Source: Caldilineaceae bacterium
GTDB taxonomy: Bacteria; Chloroflexota; Anaerolineae; Caldilineales; Caldilineaceae
Length of the DNA stretch: 64,000 nt
Direction of reading: 5' to 3'
Assembly (NCBI GenBank): GCA_019637685.1
Contig: JAHBVF010000001.1
Span: 1 to 64,000 of the forward strand
Positions within the stretch are counted from its first letter, which is position 1. The number at the start of each line of letters is the position of its first letter. The position numbers and the translations under genes were made by a program. Below the pieces are notes generated by a model. The model did not search any database and was not told the origin of the DNA. It saw only the letters and a list, made by a program, of their open reading frames with translations. Positions 61,145-64,000 of the stretch are shown piece after piece.

Positions 61145-61927
61145 TTATCCCATACCGGCATCCACATACTGGCCGCCGTCGATCAGAAAGGTTGCCCCAG
61201 TGGTGAAACTGCTGGCGTTGGAGGCCAGATAGAGGGCAATGCCGGTCAATTCTTCGGGTTCGGCCATACGCTGCTGGGGCACAATACGCATCACCGAACC
61301 GTAGAGTTGGGGGTTCTGCCAAATAGCACTGCTGAAGGCAGTTTTGACAAAGCCTGGCGCAATCGCGTTGACCCGAATGTTTACCTCGGCCAGTTCCGCT
61401 GCCAGCACTTCAGTCAGCATCAGAACTGCTGCTTTGCTGACGCAATAGACGCCCATCCCCGGCTGGGGACGCTTGCCCGCAATCGAAGCCACATTGATAA
61501 TCGTGCCGCCGTCCCGTTTCTGCATCGCGGCTGCGGCGGCCTTTGCCATACGGAAGTAGCCGACCACATTCACGTCCAGAATCTTGGCCCAGTGGCTCTC
61601 TTCCGCGGCCAGGATCGGCCCAAAGTGGGGATTGGTGGCCGCGTTGTTGACGAGAATGTCTACCCCACCAAATTCATCGGTGGCGGCCTGGACCAGCGCC
61701 TGTACGGCGTCGCTGTCCCCTGTGTGTGTGGCCAATGCCAGTGCCTGTCCGCCCTCGCCGCGAATGCTTGCGGCCACTTTGTCCAGGTCCTCTTGCTTGC
61801 GGCTGCCCAGCACAACCGCCGCGCCGGCCGCGGCATACGTGCGCGCGATGGATTTCCCAATGCCCCGGGACGCGCCTGTGATGATAGCAACCTTTCCAGT
61901 CAGGTTAAAGTCGGGGAGATGGCTCAC
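61145..61927 (-). CDS. SDR family oxidoreductase
   Basis: The product is 260 residues. Classical SDR features: [10 protein letters not shown] for NAD(P), [10 protein letters not shown], Ser in INVASIAG and the Tyr/Lys pair in [11 protein letters not shown]. The PHFGP segment is DHRS4/LvaD-like. It would reduce or oxidise a keto/hydroxy group, for example 4-ketoacyl-CoA to 4-hydroxyacyl-CoA, which suits the kinase and dehydrogenase that follow. Substrate is inferred. Confidence 0.92.
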   Translation of the reverse strand: MSHLPDFNLTGKVAIITGASRGIGKSIARTYAAAGAAVVLGSRKQEDLDKVAASIRGEGGQALALATHTGDSDAVQALVQAATDEFGGVDILVNNAATNPHFGPILAAEESHWAKILDVNVVGYFRMAKAAAAAMQKRDGGTIINVASIAGKRPQPGMGVYCVSKAAVLMLTEVLAAELAEVNIRVNAIAPGFVKTAFSSAIWQNPQLYGSVMRIVPQQRMAEPEELTGIALYLASNASSFTTGATFLIDGGQYVDAGMG

Positions 61928-62138
61928 TGCAACTCCTTTGGGGACGTTCGGTGGATATTGGGCGTTGTTGTCTGTCAGAGCGCGTGGGGGATTGGAAGAT
62001 ACCCAGCCGGGTTAAGTATAGCACGGGCAGGGGAGAGGAACAACGCGGACTGAAAGCGTGTCCCGCCGGATGGACTTCGCCAGTTCGGCCAGCGAATTCG
62101 TCCGTGTACTTCGTGGATAGTTTTTTCTTGAAAGAGCC

Positions 62139-62870
62139 TTATTGAAACGATACGCTGGGGATCTGATAAGCGGCCGATTTGCTCATCAATTGGCCGGGAA
62201 AATCCTTGAGCGGGTGGTGGTCGAGGAGGTAACGATAATACCAGGCACTGGCCAGATCGTTGACCTGCTGTGTAGCGCTTTTTTCCCGCAGCAAACGAGA
62301 CCGCCCCGACACCAAAGCTAATTGATGGGTGCAGCGCAGCCACCAGTTGGCTTGCGCATTGGCCTTCAACACAGACTTGTCGTTGTCATTGACAACGAGC
62401 AATGTGGGTGATTTGATTTGGTCCAAATGATTCAGATATCTATCCGGACGGCCTTGAAAAGCGACAACAGCACCGACCTCTTCCCCCAGAAATGCGGCAG
62501 CGTTCAGCGCAATCCCGGCATCGAAATAGGCACCAAACAGACCGATCGGGAGTGACCCATCAATATATTCAGAACGCAGCCAGCGCGTGGCCTGCACCAA
62601 CTGATGGGTCAGTTCGGTAGCTGTGTCCGCCTCCGGGCGGGGAGTGATCCGCTCTGACTTAATCATTGGGAGATGGATCGTGCCCAGACCCGTCTTCTCA
62701 AAGTGCTTTCCTGTCAGGTTTATGCGGCTAAAACCGCGGCTGCTGCCGACGATCACCCACCCGCTGGGGGAAGCAGCCGCGCTGAAACGGGCGTGGAGTG
62801 TTCCACTGCCGGTGGGAACTGCTACGTCAAAAGCCACAGCGGTTGGCCGGTTGGCGTGTGAGGAAGTCAT
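62139..62870 (-). CDS. Alpha/beta-hydrolase-like protein without evident nucleophile
   Basis: The product is 243 residues from ATG 62870 (MTSSHAN); ATG 62879 is possible. The order of strands resembles dienelactone-hydrolase-like proteins: PTGSGTLHARF, WVIVGSSRGFSR, LPIGLFGAYFDAGIALNAAAFLG and SPTLLVVNDNDKSV. The nucleophile elbow, usually GxSxG, reads FGAYFDAG, so the catalytic Ser seems lost. The N-terminal half is shortened. It may be inactive or a binding protein. Codon use resembles its neighbours. Confidence 0.6.
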   Translation of the reverse strand: MTSSHANRPTAVAFDVAVPTGSGTLHARFSAAASPSGWVIVGSSRGFSRINLTGKHFEKTGLGTIHLPMIKSERITPRPEADTATELTHQLVQATRWLRSEYIDGSLPIGLFGAYFDAGIALNAAAFLGEEVGAVVAFQGRPDRYLNHLDQIKSPTLLVVNDNDKSVLKANAQANWWLRCTHQLALVSGRSRLLREKSATQQVNDLASAWYYRYLLDHHPLKDFPGQLMSKSAAYQIPSVSFQ

Positions 62871-63593
62871 CGGGGGCATTCAGTGCCTCTTCTTTCCGGT
62901 TTGGATTCACATCCACCAGTAAAATAGCTATGAGCTACAGAAGGAATGCTCCATTTTAATCCTGAAAAGTCTGTTTGCTCCTGTCAAAATGGTTACAAAG
63001 ATATTTGGATGAACAGATGACGAGCGCCTAATGTTTTGGAGTAGCTCACTGGTTTGTAGAGCAGATATTAACGGATTCCTGCAGAAAAAAGATGTTACCT
63101 TTGTCCTATTGGCAACACAAAGGAATTTCGCTATTCTAGGGACATCAAGAGTTTGGCTTCGGTGACAGCGACTGAGCAATGCGTAAAGAACGGTTGCCTG
63201 GTTGTTGGAAGCGCCCGACGCTGATAGCGGAACAATGCGCCAGGAGCGGTTGTTCGGCAAACAAAAGTCAGTGGGTCCGGTGGTGTGATTAAGGCAGGCA
63301 ATCGCTTCCTTGTCCCTCTCGCATTGCCACAGCCAACACCAATGATTCATCGATTCACCCCTTTGTGCTGTTGCTCGTTTTTGTGTTTTTTATGCCGTAC
63401 AAGCAGTATCTGTATTGTGCTTTTGGAGCAGACATCACCCTATCCACCCTGACACGCCGAGACACATTGCTATCACAGTCTGCTCGCCTGATATGTCTTG
63501 TCCAACGATGTACATAGCCCTAACGGGCCGGGTTCCCTTGTGATTCTCCATTCAAACGTTATTCAACCCAACCCCGGCGTGTCACCACAGACC

Positions 63594-63627
63594 TCCCCCT
63601 GGCTTTCGGGCCGGGGGGATTTTTTTT
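63594..63627 (+). terminator. GC-rich intrinsic terminator
   Basis: TCCCCCTGGC (from 63594) pairs with GGCCGGGGGGA (to 63619), followed by an eight-T tract. No plus-strand protein gene precedes it within 700 bases. Confidence 0.75.
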
Positions 63628-63747
63628 ATGGCGTAAATGGGCAAACCGATTGATTCGGCGCGGGTGCAATGCAGATTGGGTGCAACCGATTCCCGGAATC
63701 AGCCGCCGCACCCCCCATCGGGGATGCACCCCCGGCGCGCGGGCAGT

Positions 63748-63776
63748 TTGACATTTGGCCGCGCTGGGTCTATACT
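63748..63776 (+). promoter_or_regulatory. Consensus sigma-70 promoter
   Basis: TTGACA (63748-63753) and TATACT (63771-63776) are separated by exactly 17 bases. It is the best promoter match noticed in the window. The predicted start of transcription, about 63783, is only a few bases before ATG 63787. Confidence 0.8.
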
Positions 63777-63786
63777 CTTTTTCATT

Positions 63787-63876
63787 ATGAAGATTCGCAT
63801 CGAGTGTATTGAGCGTCCTGAACATAGGACTGTCAACGCGCCGGCGGCATGGGCAGCTAGCCCCGTGCTCCGGTAG
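63787..63876 (+). CDS. Possible 29-residue leaderless or leader peptide
   Basis: ATG 63787 opens a 29-codon frame (MKIRIECIERPEHRT..., ending AAWAASPVLR) right at the predicted transcription start of a consensus promoter, so there is no room for a ribosome site. It could be a leaderless small protein, a leader peptide for a gene beyond the window, or just part of a non-coding RNA of about 150-200 bases ending at the tandem terminators. Coding is not proven. Confidence 0.3.
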   Translation: MKIRIECIERPEHRTVNAPAAWAASPVLR

Positions 63877-63897
63877 CGGTATTTTGTATGTCACCAG

Positions 63898-63930
63898 CGC
63901 CGTGAGCACATGCCAATCACGGCGTTTTTG
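63898..63930 (+). terminator. First of two tandem terminators
   Basis: CGCCGTGA (63898-63905) pairs with TCACGGCG (63917-63924), followed by TTTTTG. Confidence 0.75.
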
Positions 63931-63945
63931 TAGAATGAAGCGACG

Positions 63946-63977
63946 ACGCCGTGGATGATTGCCACGGCGTTTTTTTG
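63946..63977 (+). terminator. Second of two tandem terminators
   Basis: ACGCCGTGG (63946-63954) pairs with CCACGGCGT (63962-63970), followed by a seven-T tract. Its arms resemble those of the first terminator, so the 3' arm of the first could also pair with the 5' arm of the second. Confidence 0.8.
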
Positions 63978-64000
63978 TGCGTTAGAGGCGGCAGGAGCAA

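Larger units (their letters stand above)
62880..64000. other. Gene-poor, more AT-rich right end
   Basis: No protein gene is convincing in 62880-63740; a minus-strand frame at 62928-63350 is Cys/Ser-rich and unlike its neighbours. The region contains a T-tract terminator (63594-63627), a strong promoter (63748-63776), a 29-codon frame and two terminators, each listed separately. Transcription from the upstream part ends in a terminator with no protein gene before it, so an unrecognised RNA is possible. Confidence 0.5.

Noticed and set aside
62928-63350. 140-codon minus-strand frame in the right-hand intergenic region
   Set aside because: Cys/Ser/Asn-rich sequence with no ribosome site and codon use unlike the neighbours; no domain.

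Overview
The window looks like chromosomal DNA from a GC-rich, filamentous-type member of the Chloroflexota (Anaerolineae/Caldilineae-like). Pointers are the Thr/Pro-rich secreted PQQ-repeat protein, a lipoprotein-type YidC, DUF951 and FabL-type genes otherwise common in Gram-positives, many PspC/GAF/sensor-kinase proteins, and very frequent small palindromic intergenic repeats. No rRNA, tRNA, CRISPR array, transposase or phage gene was recognised. The assignment is inferred from gene content only.

Layout. 0-2.5 kb: a CHAT-domain protease-like protein behind a good sigma-70 promoter with a MITE-like insertion in its leader. 2.6-5.2 kb: mutS. 5.3-9.3 kb: the most interesting locus. A 57-residue peptide gene ending in a DPLSNW..W tail is followed by a trans-isoprenyl synthase with both Asp-rich motifs, then by a polytopic histidine kinase with a PDZ-like outer loop. 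This is the ComX-ComQ-ComP logic of Bacillus prenylated-peptide quorum sensing, here in a different phylum, in the order X-Q-P and without ComA. The DNA-uptake channel gene comEC converges on the kinase gene (9.3-11.8 kb).

12-24.7 kb: a BtrH-like protein, then a sugar-acid block: sulfatase, two enolase-superfamily sugar-acid dehydratases, aldehyde dehydrogenase, FAH-family dehydratase/hydrolase, beta-propeller lactonase and cupin. Together they suggest oxidative, Weimberg-like breakdown of (possibly sulfated) sugars. PspC, a hypothetical protein and a GGDEF cyclase are interspersed. 25-29.7 kb: a lipoprotein, a membrane protein and a NarL-type two-component pair. 29.7-32.5 kb: NUDIX, a Gfo/Idh/MocA oxidoreductase and a phospholipase C-like protein.

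32.6-38.1 kb (minus strand) is the classic origin-proximal set rpmH-rnpA-yidD-yidC-jag-(pfkB)-parA-parB, but without dnaA, gidA or trmE. From 38.3 kb the plus strand carries membrane proteins, a spermidine-synthase-like protein, a PIG-L deacetylase and a bactofilin-like membrane protein. 43.8-52.7 kb: FabL-type reductase, polysaccharide deacetylase, RpiR regulator, a membrane glycosyltransferase-like protein, PQQ-repeat protein, a thioredoxin-like protein, Crp/Fnr regulator and an MBL-fold hydrolase.

52.9-57.4 kb: an operon of HAD hydrolase, a polyprenyl-synthase-like protein that has lost its Asp motifs, and an ATP-grasp ligase; then YggX and a formyltransferase. 57.4-58.6 kb: TerC behind a yybP-ykoY (Mn2+) riboswitch. 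58.6-61.9 kb: phosphotransferase, acyl-CoA dehydrogenase and SDR, a set reminiscent of 4-hydroxyacid/levulinate catabolism. The last 1.1 kb is gene-poor and holds an excellent sigma-70 promoter, a 29-codon reading frame starting near the predicted +1, and tandem terminators.
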